DNA of 64,000 nt from Streptomyces yangpuensis. Lineage in GTDB: Bacteria; Actinomycetota; Actinomycetes; Streptomycetales; Streptomycetaceae. The stretch covers positions 86,595 through 150,594 of the forward strand of contig NZ_LBMK01000001.1 in the NCBI RefSeq assembly GCF_001005295.1. The letters are read 5' to 3'. Below the pieces are notes generated by a model, which searched no databases, was not told where the DNA came from, and was given only the letters and a program-made list of their open reading frames with translations. Positions 27,487 through 35,323 of this stretch are shown here, piece by piece. The position numbers and the translations under genes were made by a program. How positions within the stretch are numbered: position 1 is the stretch's first letter; each line of letters starts with the position of its first letter.

Positions 27487-27867
27487 ATGAAGCTCCGCAT
27501 AGCGGCAGTAGCCGTGGCAGCCGTCCTGACCATCCCGGCCCTTTCCGCCTGCGACGCCATCTCCACGGCCATGGACTGCGCGAACACGGCGGTCGCCATC
27601 ACGGACGGCGCGAACGACCTCCAGCAGGCCGTCTCCCAGGCGGGCAACAGCCCCCAGGACGCCAAGAACGCCCTCGACCAGATCGAGACGAACCTCAAGA
27701 AGATCGGCGACCAGACGGACAACGCCGACCTGGGCAAGGCCATCGAGTCGATGAACACGGCCGTCAAGAACGTCCGCACCGCCATCGAGAGCGGCAACCC
27801 CACTCCGGACATCAAGCCGGTCGCCGACGCCGCGAGCGAGATCTCCAAGGTCTGCACCCCGGGATAA
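27487..27867 (+). CDS. Small lipoprotein of unknown function
   Basis: A 126-residue secreted lipoprotein. The signal peptide (MKLRIAAVAVAAVLTIPALSAC) ends in a lipobox with C22. The mature part is mainly helical (NDLQQAVSQAGNSPQDAKNALDQIETNLKKIGDQT) and ends DAASEISKVCTPG, leaving a pair of cysteines near the two ends (C31 and C123) that could form a disulfide. No family recognised. It lies between rph and rdgB, 7 bp before rdgB, so it is probably co-transcribed with it. Confidence 0.8.
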   Translation: MKLRIAAVAVAAVLTIPALSACDAISTAMDCANTAVAITDGANDLQQAVSQAGNSPQDAKNALDQIETNLKKIGDQTDNADLGKAIESMNTAVKNVRTAIESGNPTPDIKPVADAASEISKVCTPG

Positions 27868-27874
27868 TGAGGGC

Positions 27875-28489
27875 ATGACCTCGACGCCCAGCCGCCTGAT
27901 CCTCGCGACCCGCAACGCGGGCAAAGTCTCCGAACTGCGCGCCATCCTCGCGGACGCCGGCCTGCCCCACGGGCTGGTCGGCGCGGACGCCTACCCGGAG
28001 ATCCCCGACGTCAAGGAGACCGGCGTCACCTTCGCCGAGAACGCCCTCCTCAAGGCACACGCCCTGGCACGCGCCACCGGCCTGCCGGCGGTCGCCGACG
28101 ACTCCGGCCTGTGCGTGGACGTCCTGCACGGCGCCCCCGGCATCTTCTCCGCCCGCTGGGCCGGCCGCCACGGCGACGACAAGGCCAACCTGGACCTGCT
28201 CCTGGCCCAGCTCGGCGACATCGCCGACGAGAACCGCAGCGCCCACTTCTTCTGCGCGGCGGCCCTCGCCCTGCCGGACGGCACCGAACGCGTCGTGGAG
28301 GGCCGCCTCCTGGGCACCCTGCGCCACGCCCCGTCGGGCACGGGCGGCTTCGGCTACGACCCGATCCTCCAGCCGCTGGGCGAGGCCCGCACCTGCGCGG
28401 AACTCACCGCGGCCGAGAAGAACGCCATCTCCCACCGCGGCCAGGCCTTCCGAGCCCTGGTCCCCTTCATCCGCGCCCTGCTGCCCTGA
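27875..28489 (+). CDS. rdgB: XTP/dITP pyrophosphatase
   Basis: A 204-residue house-cleaning NTPase (Ham1/RdgB) that removes deaminated purine nucleotides. Motifs are LILATRNAGKVSEL at the N-terminus (NTP binding), ETGVTFAENALLKAHALA, VADDSGLCVDVLHGAPGIFSARWAG, the segment GTGGFGYDPI, and the end EKNAISHRGQAFRAL. All expected active-site residues are present. It lies downstream of rph and the lipoprotein; a terminator follows. Confidence 0.97.
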   Translation: MTSTPSRLILATRNAGKVSELRAILADAGLPHGLVGADAYPEIPDVKETGVTFAENALLKAHALARATGLPAVADDSGLCVDVLHGAPGIFSARWAGRHGDDKANLDLLLAQLGDIADENRSAHFFCAAALALPDGTERVVEGRLLGTLRHAPSGTGGFGYDPILQPLGEARTCAELTAAEKNAISHRGQAFRALVPFIRALLP

Positions 28490-28504
28490 CGGGAGGACAC
28501 GCCG

Positions 28505-28540
28505 AAGGCCTGTCCTCCCGGAGTAGGGCGGACAGGCCTT
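28505..28540 (+). terminator. Terminator after rdgB
   Basis: Perfect 11-bp stem AAGGCCTGTCC / GGACAGGCCTT followed by TTCG. It also lies just beyond the 3' end of the convergent tRNA. Confidence 0.85.
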
Positions 28541-28546
28541 TCGCGT

Positions 28547-28622
28547 TGGTACGCCCGATCGGATTCGAACCGACAGACACGACCACCTAAAGATCGCCGC
28601 TCAGCCGTTGGCGTACGGGCGC
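28547..28622 (-). tRNA. tRNA-Leu (anticodon UAG) with a short variable loop
   Basis: On the minus strand a full cloverleaf can be drawn. The acceptor is GCGCCCG/CGGGCGT (one G-U), the D arm CGC/GCG with loop CAACGGCTGA, the anticodon arm CGATC-TTTAGGT-GGTCG, a 5-nt variable loop TGTCT, and the T arm GTCGG-TTCGAAT-CCGAT. The discriminator is A and the CCA end is encoded. The anticodon reads UAG (leucine codon CUA). Leucine tRNAs normally have a long variable arm; this one does not, so charging identity is uncertain. It lies 45 bp downstream of two HNH genes on the same strand. Confidence 0.75.
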
Positions 28623-28667
28623 AAGCCAAGACCACTGTACTGGGTGACGGCGGGATGCGGGTGGGAG

Positions 28668-29204
28668 CTAGCTGCCGGATCTGCCGGGTCTTCCACCACG
28701 GCACCACGTGCTGGTGACCGCGTGGCAGTTGGGGCACAGGAGCCGGAGGTTCTCACGCAGGTCGTTGCTCCAATCGCCGTCGATGTGGTCGACCTCCAGC
28801 GTCATCGGTTGCCCGTGCCAGACCGGGGGTGTTCCGCACATCGCGCAGCATTCAGGAACGCCGACCTCGCGCAGCGCGCGCAGGAGCAGATGGGAGCGAG
28901 TACGGCGCCGTCCGTCGTGTCGCACGAGAACATCCTCGGCCCGCCGCAGTGGGATGGTGCCGGTTTTACCGCGGTGGTGTGCCTGGCCGAGGAAGTGCAC
29001 GGTCGACAGTCCGTCCTCGCGGATCCAGGACTTGAGCGCCTCGTTCATGCTTCCCGAAGGCTCATGGCCCAGCCGCCGCAGGGTTTCGGCCAGTGAGTGG
29101 GACGCGGCGACGGCGTCGCGCAGGAGGGATGCCTCGGGCTTCACGCGTCGTGCGTACGATCGGCGTCGACGTGCCGAGCCGCTGGTGTCGTGGACGCCCG
29201 TCAT
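28668..29204 (-). CDS. HNH endonuclease-like protein (second of a tandem pair)
   Basis: A 178-residue protein with an HNH nuclease domain at the C-terminus: CCAMCGTPPVWHGQPMTLEVDHIDGDWSNDLRENLRLLCPNCH, giving a zinc-ribbon pair (CxxC and CPNC) around the DHIDGD active site. The N-terminal part holds one copy of a helical module (LRDAVAASHSLAETLRRLGHEPSG...STVHF) also found twice in the upstream paralogue. The ATG at 29204 overlaps that gene's stop by 4 bp (ATGA). Free-standing HNH proteins of this kind are often mobile or defence-related. The tRNA-Leu gene follows 45 bp downstream. Confidence 0.85.
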   Translation of the reverse strand: MTGVHDTSGSARRRRSYARRVKPEASLLRDAVAASHSLAETLRRLGHEPSGSMNEALKSWIREDGLSTVHFLGQAHHRGKTGTIPLRRAEDVLVRHDGRRRTRSHLLLRALREVGVPECCAMCGTPPVWHGQPMTLEVDHIDGDWSNDLRENLRLLCPNCHAVTSTWCRGGRPGRSGS

Positions 29205-29842
29205 CGCTGCCGGCCCTTCGCGCGTCCGCGGTACGTGTCCGTGGTGGAGTGGCAGTTCGGGCACAACAGCCGCAGGTTTTCAGGGAGGTTGTTACGCCAG
29301 TCGCCGTCGATGTGGTCGACCTCCAACGGAAGCGGGCGCCCCTGCCAAACGGCTTCTACACCGCACATCCGGCATGCATCGGGAACTCCCAGGACCGCGA
29401 GGGCCCGTTTGAGGTGCGCGCTCTGCATACGGCGGGCCTGCGGGCCTTCCTGCCTGACCAGCAGCGATTCTGGGGTCCTTCGCACCTTTGGGCGCCCCGC
29501 CGAGGAGGGCAACGCGAAGTGGGAGGTGTCTATCCCGAACGCCTTCACCCTGCGGCTGATGTGGGTGTGGTGACCGCCCACCACGTCAAGACCGAGTCGC
29601 CTGAGGACCTCGCACATCGTCGTGGACGCGGCGACGGCCTCCGCCAGTACTTCTCTCGTCCACCTCACCCCCTCACGCTCGAAGTGCGACACGTCCACGC
29701 CGAGCTTCCGCATGCGGTCGCGCAGGTAACGCCGCGACGGGCCGCCAGGGTCCACGCCCAGCCTTCGTAACGCCTCCGTGAGCGTCCGCGCTCCTGCGGC
29801 AGCCTCCGCCAGGCGTTCCCTCGTGTACGGACTGATCGGCAT
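29201..29842 (-). CDS. HNH endonuclease-like protein (first of a tandem pair)
   Basis: A 213-residue paralogue of the next gene. Two copies of the helical module (LTEALRRLGVDPGG...LGVDVSHF and MCEVLRRLGLDVVGG...FGIDTSHF) precede the HNH domain CRMCGVEAVWQGRPLPLEVDHIDGDWRNNLPENLRLLCPNCH. The modules look like DNA-binding repeats, though I cannot name the family. Codon 25 is TTA, rare in Streptomyces and dependent on the bldA tRNA. The two HNH genes overlap by 4 bp and probably arose by tandem duplication. Confidence 0.85.
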   Translation of the reverse strand: MPISPYTRERLAEAAAGARTLTEALRRLGVDPGGPSRRYLRDRMRKLGVDVSHFEREGVRWTREVLAEAVAASTTMCEVLRRLGLDVVGGHHTHISRRVKAFGIDTSHFALPSSAGRPKVRRTPESLLVRQEGPQARRMQSAHLKRALAVLGVPDACRMCGVEAVWQGRPLPLEVDHIDGDWRNNLPENLRLLCPNCHSTTDTYRGRAKGRQR

Positions 29843-29932
29843 TCCGCCCCCTCACCCCGGCCGCGTGTGCGGCTCTCGTACGGAGCAACGAGCCGATAGT
29901 CGGACGGTCACGGGTTGGGTCGTCCGACAATC

Positions 29933-29968
29933 GGAGCGGGCCGCCCCTGACCAGGGGCGGCCCGCTCC
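29933..29968. terminator. Strong terminator after bcp
   Basis: Perfect 16-bp stem GGAGCGGGCCGCCCCT / AGGGGCGGCCCGCTCC with a GACC loop, downstream of bcp on the minus strand. A weaker dyad GTCGGACG...CGTCCGAC (29899-29928) is adjacent. Confidence 0.85.
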
Positions 29969-29986
29969 GGAGGACGGGGGCAGGGG

Positions 29987-30454
29987 TCAGATGCCCAGGT
30001 CCTTGATGATCTTGGCCACGTGGCCCGTCGCCTTCACGTTGTAGAAGGCGTGCTCGACCTTGCCCTCCTCGTCCACGACCACCGTCGAGCGGATGACGCC
30101 CGTCACCGTCTTGCCGTACAGCTTCTTCTCGCCGAACGCCCCGTACGCCGCCAGTGTCTCCTTCTCCGGATCGCCGACCAGGGTGACCTTCAGGTTCTCC
30201 TTCTCGCGGAACTTCGCGAGCTTCTCCGGCTTGTCGGGGGAGACGCCGATGACGTCATAGCCGGCCGTGGCCAGGGCGTCCAGGTTGTCCGTGAAGTCGC
30301 ACGCCTGCTTCGTGCAGCCCGGCGTCAGCGCGGCGGGGTAGAAGTAGACGATGACCTTGCGGCCCTTGTGGTCGGCGAGCGAGACCTCGTTGCCGTCCGC
30401 GTCGGGCAGGGTGAAGGCGGGGGCGGTGTCGCCCGGCTGCAGTCGCTCGCTCAT
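29987..30454 (-). CDS. bcp: Thioredoxin-dependent thiol peroxidase (Bcp/PrxQ)
   Basis: A 155-residue peroxiredoxin that reduces hydrogen peroxide and organic peroxides. ERLQPGDTAPAFTLPDADGNEVSL opens the thioredoxin fold. VIVYFYPAALTPGCTKQACDF carries the peroxidatic cysteine C47 and the resolving cysteine C52, the five-residue spacing of Bcp/PrxQ. VIGVSPDKPEKLAKF and ATGHVAKIIKDL complete the fold. Cytosolic. Divergent from the DUF3618 gene. Confidence 0.97.
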   Translation of the reverse strand: MSERLQPGDTAPAFTLPDADGNEVSLADHKGRKVIVYFYPAALTPGCTKQACDFTDNLDALATAGYDVIGVSPDKPEKLAKFREKENLKVTLVGDPEKETLAAYGAFGEKKLYGKTVTGVIRSTVVVDEEGKVEHAFYNVKATGHVAKIIKDLGI

Positions 30455-30573
30455 CTGACAGTCTCCTCGGGAGGGGATCGGTACGTCACGAGACTAAGCT
30501 GACAGACTGTTCACGGCGGACTACGCCCCCACACGATCACGACCACCACGACCACGACGACGGAGGCAGCGCG

Positions 30574-30894
30574 GTGTCGGAAGCCAGGACCCCCGCACAG
30601 ATCGAGGCGGACATCGTCCGCCGCCGCGAGCAGCTCGCCGAGACGCTCGACGAGATCGGCGTGCGCATGCACCCGCAGACGATCATCGGGGACGCGCGGG
30701 CCCGGGTCGCCTCGACCGTCGACGAGACCGCGGGGCGGGCCTTCGCCACGGTGAACCGTGTCGTGACGGACGTGCGGGACGGTCTGCGCCACCCGGACGG
30801 CAGCCCGCGCCTGGAGCGCATCGTGCCCGTGGCGCTGGTCGCGGCCGGTCTGGTCGGACTCCTCGTCGTCTCGGCGCGCCACAAGCGCGGATGA
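30574..30894 (+). CDS. DUF3618 family protein
   Basis: A 106-residue protein with the DUF3618 pattern TPAQIEADIVRRREQLAETLDEIGVRMHPQTI near the N-terminus and one C-terminal membrane helix (ERIVPVALVAAGLVGLLVVSARHKR). A likely membrane-attached helical protein of unknown role. GTG start with a GGAGG site. It is followed 43 bp later by the GroES-like gene. Confidence 0.9.
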   Translation: MSEARTPAQIEADIVRRREQLAETLDEIGVRMHPQTIIGDARARVASTVDETAGRAFATVNRVVTDVRDGLRHPDGSPRLERIVPVALVAAGLVGLLVVSARHKRG

Positions 30895-30937
30895 CCCTGC
30901 GCGGTACGGGACGGGCGCGGGCAGGTAGGTTCGTGGC

Positions 30938-31279
30938 GTGAGCGAGAACACCACCCACGACAAGCTGCCCATCCGCATGCTGCACGACCGCGTGCTCGTG
31001 AAATCCGATCTGCCCGAGGGCGAGCGGCGTTCCGGCGGCGGCATCCTGATCCCGGCGACGGCCGCCGTGGGCAAGCGGCTGGCCTGGGCCGAGGTCGTCG
31101 CGGTCGGGCAGAACGTCCGGACCGTCGAGCCCGGGGACCGGGTGCTGTACGACCCCGAGGACCGTGCCGAGGTCGAGGTGCGCGGTGCGACGTACGTGCT
31201 GATGCGCGAGCGGGACCTGCACGCCGTGGCCGCGGAGCGGCTGGAGGGGTCGGACGACTCCACCGGGCTGTACCTCTGA
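30938..31279 (+). CDS. GroES-like chaperonin Cpn10 family protein
   Basis: A 113-residue co-chaperonin-like protein. LPIRMLHDRVLVKSDLPEGERRSGGGILIPATA and WAEVVAVGQNVRTVEPGDRVLYDPEDRAEVEVRGATYVLMRERDLHAV follow the GroES beta-barrel, including the mobile loop. It is not beside groEL and carries N- and C-terminal extensions, so it is probably a divergent paralogue rather than the main GroES. GTG start; the gene stands between DUF3618 and the riboswitch-controlled exporter. Confidence 0.85.
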   Translation: MSENTTHDKLPIRMLHDRVLVKSDLPEGERRSGGGILIPATAAVGKRLAWAEVVAVGQNVRTVEPGDRVLYDPEDRAEVEVRGATYVLMRERDLHAVAAERLEGSDDSTGLYL

Positions 31280-31421
31280 CCTCTGACGGGCTGTACCTGC
31301 GACCTGCGACCTCCGACTTCTGAACCGCCGATCGGACCGCTGATCGGACCGGTGGTCGAGCGCAAGGGCTGGTGGCCCGGGTCACCAGCCCTTTTCGCTG
31401 TCCTTTGCTACGGTGGGTGAG

Positions 31422-31463
31422 AACCCGACGAGACGCGCCGTACCGGGTACGCAAAGACGACGC
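31422..31463 (+). promoter_or_regulatory. Guanidine-III riboswitch (ykkC-III)
   Basis: The leader of the exporter gene contains ACCCGACGAGACGCGCC followed by GTACCGGGTACGCAAAGACGACGC. This matches the short guanidine-III class almost base for base: CCGACGAG opening, GCGCCGUACC middle and AAGACG-CGC end. The pseudoknot can be drawn: ACCCG (31423-31427) with CGGGT (31444-31448), and GCGCCGT (31435-31441) with ACGACGC (31457-31463, one mismatch). It ends 34 nt before the exporter ATG, with a GGAGG ribosome site in between. Guanidine binding should expose translation. Confidence 0.88.
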
Positions 31464-31497
31464 ACCCCGTATCGCTCGATGTCTCGGAGGTGCCGTC

Positions 31498-31818
31498 ATG
31501 GCCTGGGTCCTTCTTCTCCTTGCCGGTCTGCTCGAAGTCGGCTGGTCGATCGGCATGAAGTTCACCGAGGGCTTCACCCGGCTGTGGCCCAGTGTGTTCA
31601 CGGGTGCCGGGATCGTGGCCAGCATGGTGCTGCTGTCCTACGCCGCGAAGACCCTGCCCATCGGCACGGCGTACGGGGTGTGGGTGGGCATCGGTGCCGC
31701 CGGTGCGGCCGTGCTCGGTATGGCGGTGCTGGGTGAGCCCGTCACCGCCGCCCGGATCTTCTTCATCTGTCTGCTGCTGGTGGCCGTGGTGGGGCTGAAG
31801 GCGACCTCCGGTCACTGA
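31498..31818 (+). CDS. gdx: SugE/Gdx guanidinium exporter (SMR family)
   Basis: A 106-residue four-helix small multidrug resistance protein. It has the essential membrane glutamate E13 in LLAGLLEVGWSIGMKFTEGF, the SugE signature (GLLEVGW, not the EmrE pattern), and TLPIGTAYGVWVGIGAAGAAVLGM. Such proteins export guanidinium in exchange for protons. Control by the guanidine-III riboswitch upstream supports that substrate directly. The ATG follows TCGGAGG. The N-terminal extension possible in this frame overlaps the riboswitch and was rejected. Confidence 0.95.
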   Translation: MAWVLLLLAGLLEVGWSIGMKFTEGFTRLWPSVFTGAGIVASMVLLSYAAKTLPIGTAYGVWVGIGAAGAAVLGMAVLGEPVTAARIFFICLLLVAVVGLKATSGH

Positions 31819-31850
31819 GTCCGCTGCTGCTCCGGGAACGGCGGGAACGG

Positions 31851-34331
31851 CTACTCCAGGAACGCGGACGGCGGGCGCGGGCCCCCGATGACCCCGCCGC
31901 CGTCCCAGCCGCCCGAGCCGGCCCCGCCCTGGGTGCCCGCGGTGGTGCCGCCCTCGTCGCCCTGGCTGGTGCCGCCGTCGTCCTGTCCGCCCTGGGTCCG
32001 GCCTCCGCTGTCCTGGCCGCCCTGCGTCCGGCCGCCGTCGTCGCCGCCCCCGCCGTCCTGGCCCCCGTTGTCCCGGCCGCCCTGTGTCCGGCCGCCGGAG
32101 TTCTGCCCGCCGTTGTCCTGGCCGCCGTTGTCCTGGCCGCCGGACGGCGGGGTCGGCCGCCGGTCAGCGGGCGGGGTGCCGTCGCCCGGCCTCTCCTGCG
32201 GCGGGTCCGACTGCGTGGAGGGCGGCGGCGAGGGCTGCGCGGCGCCCGGCTGGAGGTCGAGTTCGAAGTCCACGGGGTCGGTGCCCTCCAGTGCGCTCTT
32301 CGTGTAGGCGGCCCAGATCCGGGCCGGGTAGCCGCCACCGCCGATGCGGGACTCGCCGAGGGCCCCGTACAGCGACTCCAGGGTGCCGGTGTCCGGGTCC
32401 TGGCCCATCATGGCGACCACCGTGACGAGGTTCGGGGTGTAGGCCGCGAACCACGCCGAGCGGTCCAGTTCACCGGTGCCGGTCTTGCCCGCGGCCGGGT
32501 GGCCGGCGGCGAGGGCCGCCGTGCCGGTGCCGTTGTCCACGACGCTGACCAGCATGGACGTGGTGGTGTCGGCGGCCTCGCGGCTGATGGCCTGGACGGA
32601 GGGGCGCTCGGGCAGGGCGATCTTGTCGCCGCCCTTCGCGATCTCCTCCAGGAAGGTGTAGGGGGTGCGGCGGCCGTGGTCGGCGAGGGTCGCGTACGCC
32701 TGGGTCATGTCGAGGACGCTGGCCTGGAGGGTGCCGAGCGCCATGGCCGGGCCGACCACGAAGTTCGGGGTGTCCTCGGGGATGCCGAGGTCGATGGCGG
32801 TCTTCTTGACCCTGGCGGTGCCGACGTCGACGGCCATCTGCGCGTAGACGGCGTTCACGGAGAGGTCGGTGGCGGTGGTGACGGTGATGTTCCCGTAGGA
32901 GATCTGGCCCTCGTTCTCCGGGGCGAAGCGGATCCGGCCGCCGACGACGGGCCGTTTGTTGTCGCCGTTGTAGACGGTGTGGGGGGTGATCCGGCGGCCG
33001 TCCTGGGTGCGGGAGTCATTCTCGACGGCCGCCGCGAAGACGAACGGCTTGAAGGTGGAGGCGACCTGGTAGTCGTGCCGGGTCGCGTTGTTCACGTACT
33101 GCCTGGTGTAGTCGACGCCGCCGTACATGGCGACGACCTTGCCGGTGGCCGGGTCGATGGAGACGCCGCCGGCCCGGACGAGCCGGTCCGCCTTGCGCGT
33201 GCCGGGGTCGAGTCTGCCGAGCATCCGGTCGTCGACGGCCGCGACGAAGTCGGCCTGGTGGCGGCGGTCGATGGTGGTCGTGATCCGGTAGCCGCCCTCG
33301 GCGAGGGTCTTGTCGTCGAGGATCTTGCGGTCGAGGATGAACTCCTTGACCGCTTCGACGAGGTAGCCGCGCTGGCCGGACAGGCCGGCGGCGGCGCGGA
33401 CCTTGCCGGGCTCGGGGAAGCCGGTGGCCGCGCGTTCGGCGGCGGGCAGCCAGCCCTTCTTGACCATGCCGTCGAGGACGTAGTTCCAGCGGGCGAGGGC
33501 GCGGGTACGGCTCTGCGGGTGGGAGACGACGTCGAAGGCGCTGGGGGAGTTGAGCAGGGTGGCGAGGTAGGCGCCCTCGGCGGTGGTGAGGCTGCTGACG
33601 TCCTTGCCGTAGTACGCCTGGGACGCGGCCTGGATGCCGTAGGCGTTGCGCCCGAAGTAGCTGGTGTTCAGGTAGCCCTCGAGGATGTACGCCTTGGACT
33701 TCTCGCGGCCGAGTTTGACCGCGATGAAGAACTCCTTGGCCTTGCGTTTGATCGTCTGTTCCTGGCCCAGGTAGTAGTTCTTGACGTACTGCTGGGTGAT
33801 CGTCGAGCCGGACTGGGTGCCCTTGCCGGTGGCCGTGTTCCAGGCGGCGCGGACCATCGCCTTGGGGTCCACCGCCCGTTCGGAGTGGAAGTCCCGGTCC
33901 TCTGCGGCCAGTACGGCCTCCTGGACGGTCAGCGGGATCTGCGAGAGGGGCACGTTGACGCGGTTGACCTCGCCGTCGCGGGCGATCTGGGAGCCGTCGG
34001 AGTAGAGGTAGACGTTGGACTGCGCGGTCGCGGCGGCGTTGGCCGGCGGGATGTCGACCAGCAGGTAGCCGGCCACGAGGCCGCCGCCGACCAGGAGGGC
34101 GAGGAGCAGTACGGCGCCGAGGACCATGCGCCAGGTGGGGAGGAGGCGCCGCAGGCCGGTCCGGCGGCGGCGGGCCTTCCCGCCGGGTGCGCCGGAGCCG
34201 TCGGGTCCGCCGGGTCCGTCGGGTCCGCCGGGTCCGCCCGGTCCATCGGCACCTGCGGGTCCCGCGGGTCCGCCGGGCGGGGTGTCCGGGTCGCGAGGGG
34301 TCCAGCCCGCGGGTGGTGACTGGTCGCTCAT
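31851..34331 (-). CDS. Class A penicillin-binding protein (transglycosylase/transpeptidase)
   Basis: An 826-residue bifunctional cell-wall synthase. The order is a Pro/Gly-rich cytoplasmic tail (1-65), one transmembrane helix (MVLGAVLLLALLVGGGLVAGYLL), and a GT51 glycosyltransferase (VLAAEDRDFHSERAVDP with the catalytic Glu, then GSTITQQYVKN, RKAKEFFIAVKLGREKSK and EGYLNTSYFGRNAYGI). The transpeptidase follows with STFK as the serine motif, SVN, and KTGTGE. The last 150 residues are low-complexity Gly/Gln/Asp (GGQDNGGQ-type repeats) and probably unstructured in the wall. A GAGGAG site precedes the ATG at 34331. Divergent from the ABC transporter operon. Confidence 0.96.
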   Translation of the reverse strand: MSDQSPPAGWTPRDPDTPPGGPAGPAGADGPGGPGGPDGPGGPDGSGAPGGKARRRRTGLRRLLPTWRMVLGAVLLLALLVGGGLVAGYLLVDIPPANAAATAQSNVYLYSDGSQIARDGEVNRVNVPLSQIPLTVQEAVLAAEDRDFHSERAVDPKAMVRAAWNTATGKGTQSGSTITQQYVKNYYLGQEQTIKRKAKEFFIAVKLGREKSKAYILEGYLNTSYFGRNAYGIQAASQAYYGKDVSSLTTAEGAYLATLLNSPSAFDVVSHPQSRTRALARWNYVLDGMVKKGWLPAAERAATGFPEPGKVRAAAGLSGQRGYLVEAVKEFILDRKILDDKTLAEGGYRITTTIDRRHQADFVAAVDDRMLGRLDPGTRKADRLVRAGGVSIDPATGKVVAMYGGVDYTRQYVNNATRHDYQVASTFKPFVFAAAVENDSRTQDGRRITPHTVYNGDNKRPVVGGRIRFAPENEGQISYGNITVTTATDLSVNAVYAQMAVDVGTARVKKTAIDLGIPEDTPNFVVGPAMALGTLQASVLDMTQAYATLADHGRRTPYTFLEEIAKGGDKIALPERPSVQAISREAADTTTSMLVSVVDNGTGTAALAAGHPAAGKTGTGELDRSAWFAAYTPNLVTVVAMMGQDPDTGTLESLYGALGESRIGGGGYPARIWAAYTKSALEGTDPVDFELDLQPGAAQPSPPPSTQSDPPQERPGDGTPPADRRPTPPSGGQDNGGQDNGGQNSGGRTQGGRDNGGQDGGGGDDGGRTQGGQDSGGRTQGGQDDGGTSQGDEGGTTAGTQGGAGSGGWDGGGVIGGPRPPSAFLE

Positions 34332-34507
34332 CTCCAGGACTCCTCGACGCTGTTCGAAATATCCACTTCTGTACCTCATGGTGTCTACCCGATGGCCGGT
34401 GACCACCGTCCCGGACGGGGGTAAATCGGTCGCGTGGCTCGCCCCTCCGCACTAAGCTCGCGCGCTTTGGCCGACGTAGGAACGACGTGGAAAACGGAGG
34501 GGATACG

Positions 34508-35323
34508 GTGCGCCAGAGAGTGCGCCTCTACGCGGCGGTCGCGGCCGGCGGGTTCCGGCGGTACGCCACCTACGGCACGGCGACCGCGGCGGGCGTCTTC
34601 ACCAATACCGTGTTCGGGTTCATCGTCGCGTTCACGTACGCCGCCCTGTGGGACCAGCGTCCGGGGCTCGGCGGCTACGACCGGGCCCAGGCCCTGACCT
34701 TCGTCTGGGTGAGCCAGTCGCTGCTGGCGGCCGGGGCGTTCATCGGCGGCGGGTTCCAGGAGGAGATCCAGGAGCGGGTCCGCACCGGCGACATCGCCGT
34801 CGACCTGTACCGGCCCGCGGACCTGCAGATGTGGTGGCTCGCGGCCGACCTGGGCAGGTCCGCCTTCCAGCTGCTGGGGCGCGGGCTGGTCCCGCTCGTG
34901 GCGGGGGCGCTGGCCTTCCAGCTGGCGCTGCCCTCGGACCCGTGGCGGTGGCTGCTGTTCCTGGTCTCCGTCGTGCTCGGGCTGGTGGTGAGCTTCGCCG
35001 TGCGCTACATGCTGGGGCTGCTGGCCTTCTGGCTGATGGACGGGTCCGGGATCAACCTGATGGCGACCGTCGTCTCGATCTTCTTCTCGGGGATGCTGCT
35101 GCCGCTGACCGTCTTCCCCGGCGCCTTCGGGGAGTTCGTGCGCGTACTGCCCTGGGCGGCCATGCTCCAGGTCCCGATGGACGTGCTGCTGGGCGTGCAC
35201 TCGGGGGCCGGGGACGCGGTCGGCGCGCTGGGCTTCCAGGCCGGCTGGGTCCTCGTACTGCTGGGCGCCGGGCGGCTGTTGCAGTCGGCGGCGACGCGGA
35301 AGGTGGTGGTCCAGGGTGGCTGA
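34508..35323 (+). CDS. ABC-2 type transporter permease
   Basis: A 271-residue membrane protein with about six helices (TAAGVFTNTVFGFIVAFTYAALW, LFLVSVVLGLVVSFAVRYMLGLLAFWL, GINLMATVVSIFFSGMLLPLTVFP). This is the pattern of ABC-2 exporter subunits of the DUF990/YadH-like kind. GTG start at 34508 with GGAGGGG upstream. It overlaps the next permease by 8 bp, and the ATPase follows, forming a three-gene exporter operon (34508-37217). The substrate is unknown. Confidence 0.92.
   Translation: MRQRVRLYAAVAAGGFRRYATYGTATAAGVFTNTVFGFIVAFTYAALWDQRPGLGGYDRAQALTFVWVSQSLLAAGAFIGGGFQEEIQERVRTGDIAVDLYRPADLQMWWLAADLGRSAFQLLGRGLVPLVAGALAFQLALPSDPWRWLLFLVSVVLGLVVSFAVRYMLGLLAFWLMDGSGINLMATVVSIFFSGMLLPLTVFPGAFGEFVRVLPWAAMLQVPMDVLLGVHSGAGDAVGALGFQAGWVLVLLGAGRLLQSAATRKVVVQGG

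Noticed and set aside
28668..29842. Integrated phage or ICE at the tRNA gene
   Set aside because: No integrase, no direct repeat of the tRNA 3' end and no structural or transfer genes were seen.
32499..34319. 606-codon plus-strand frame opposite the class A PBP
   Set aside because: Antisense shadow; the PBP on the minus strand has all glycosyltransferase and transpeptidase motifs.
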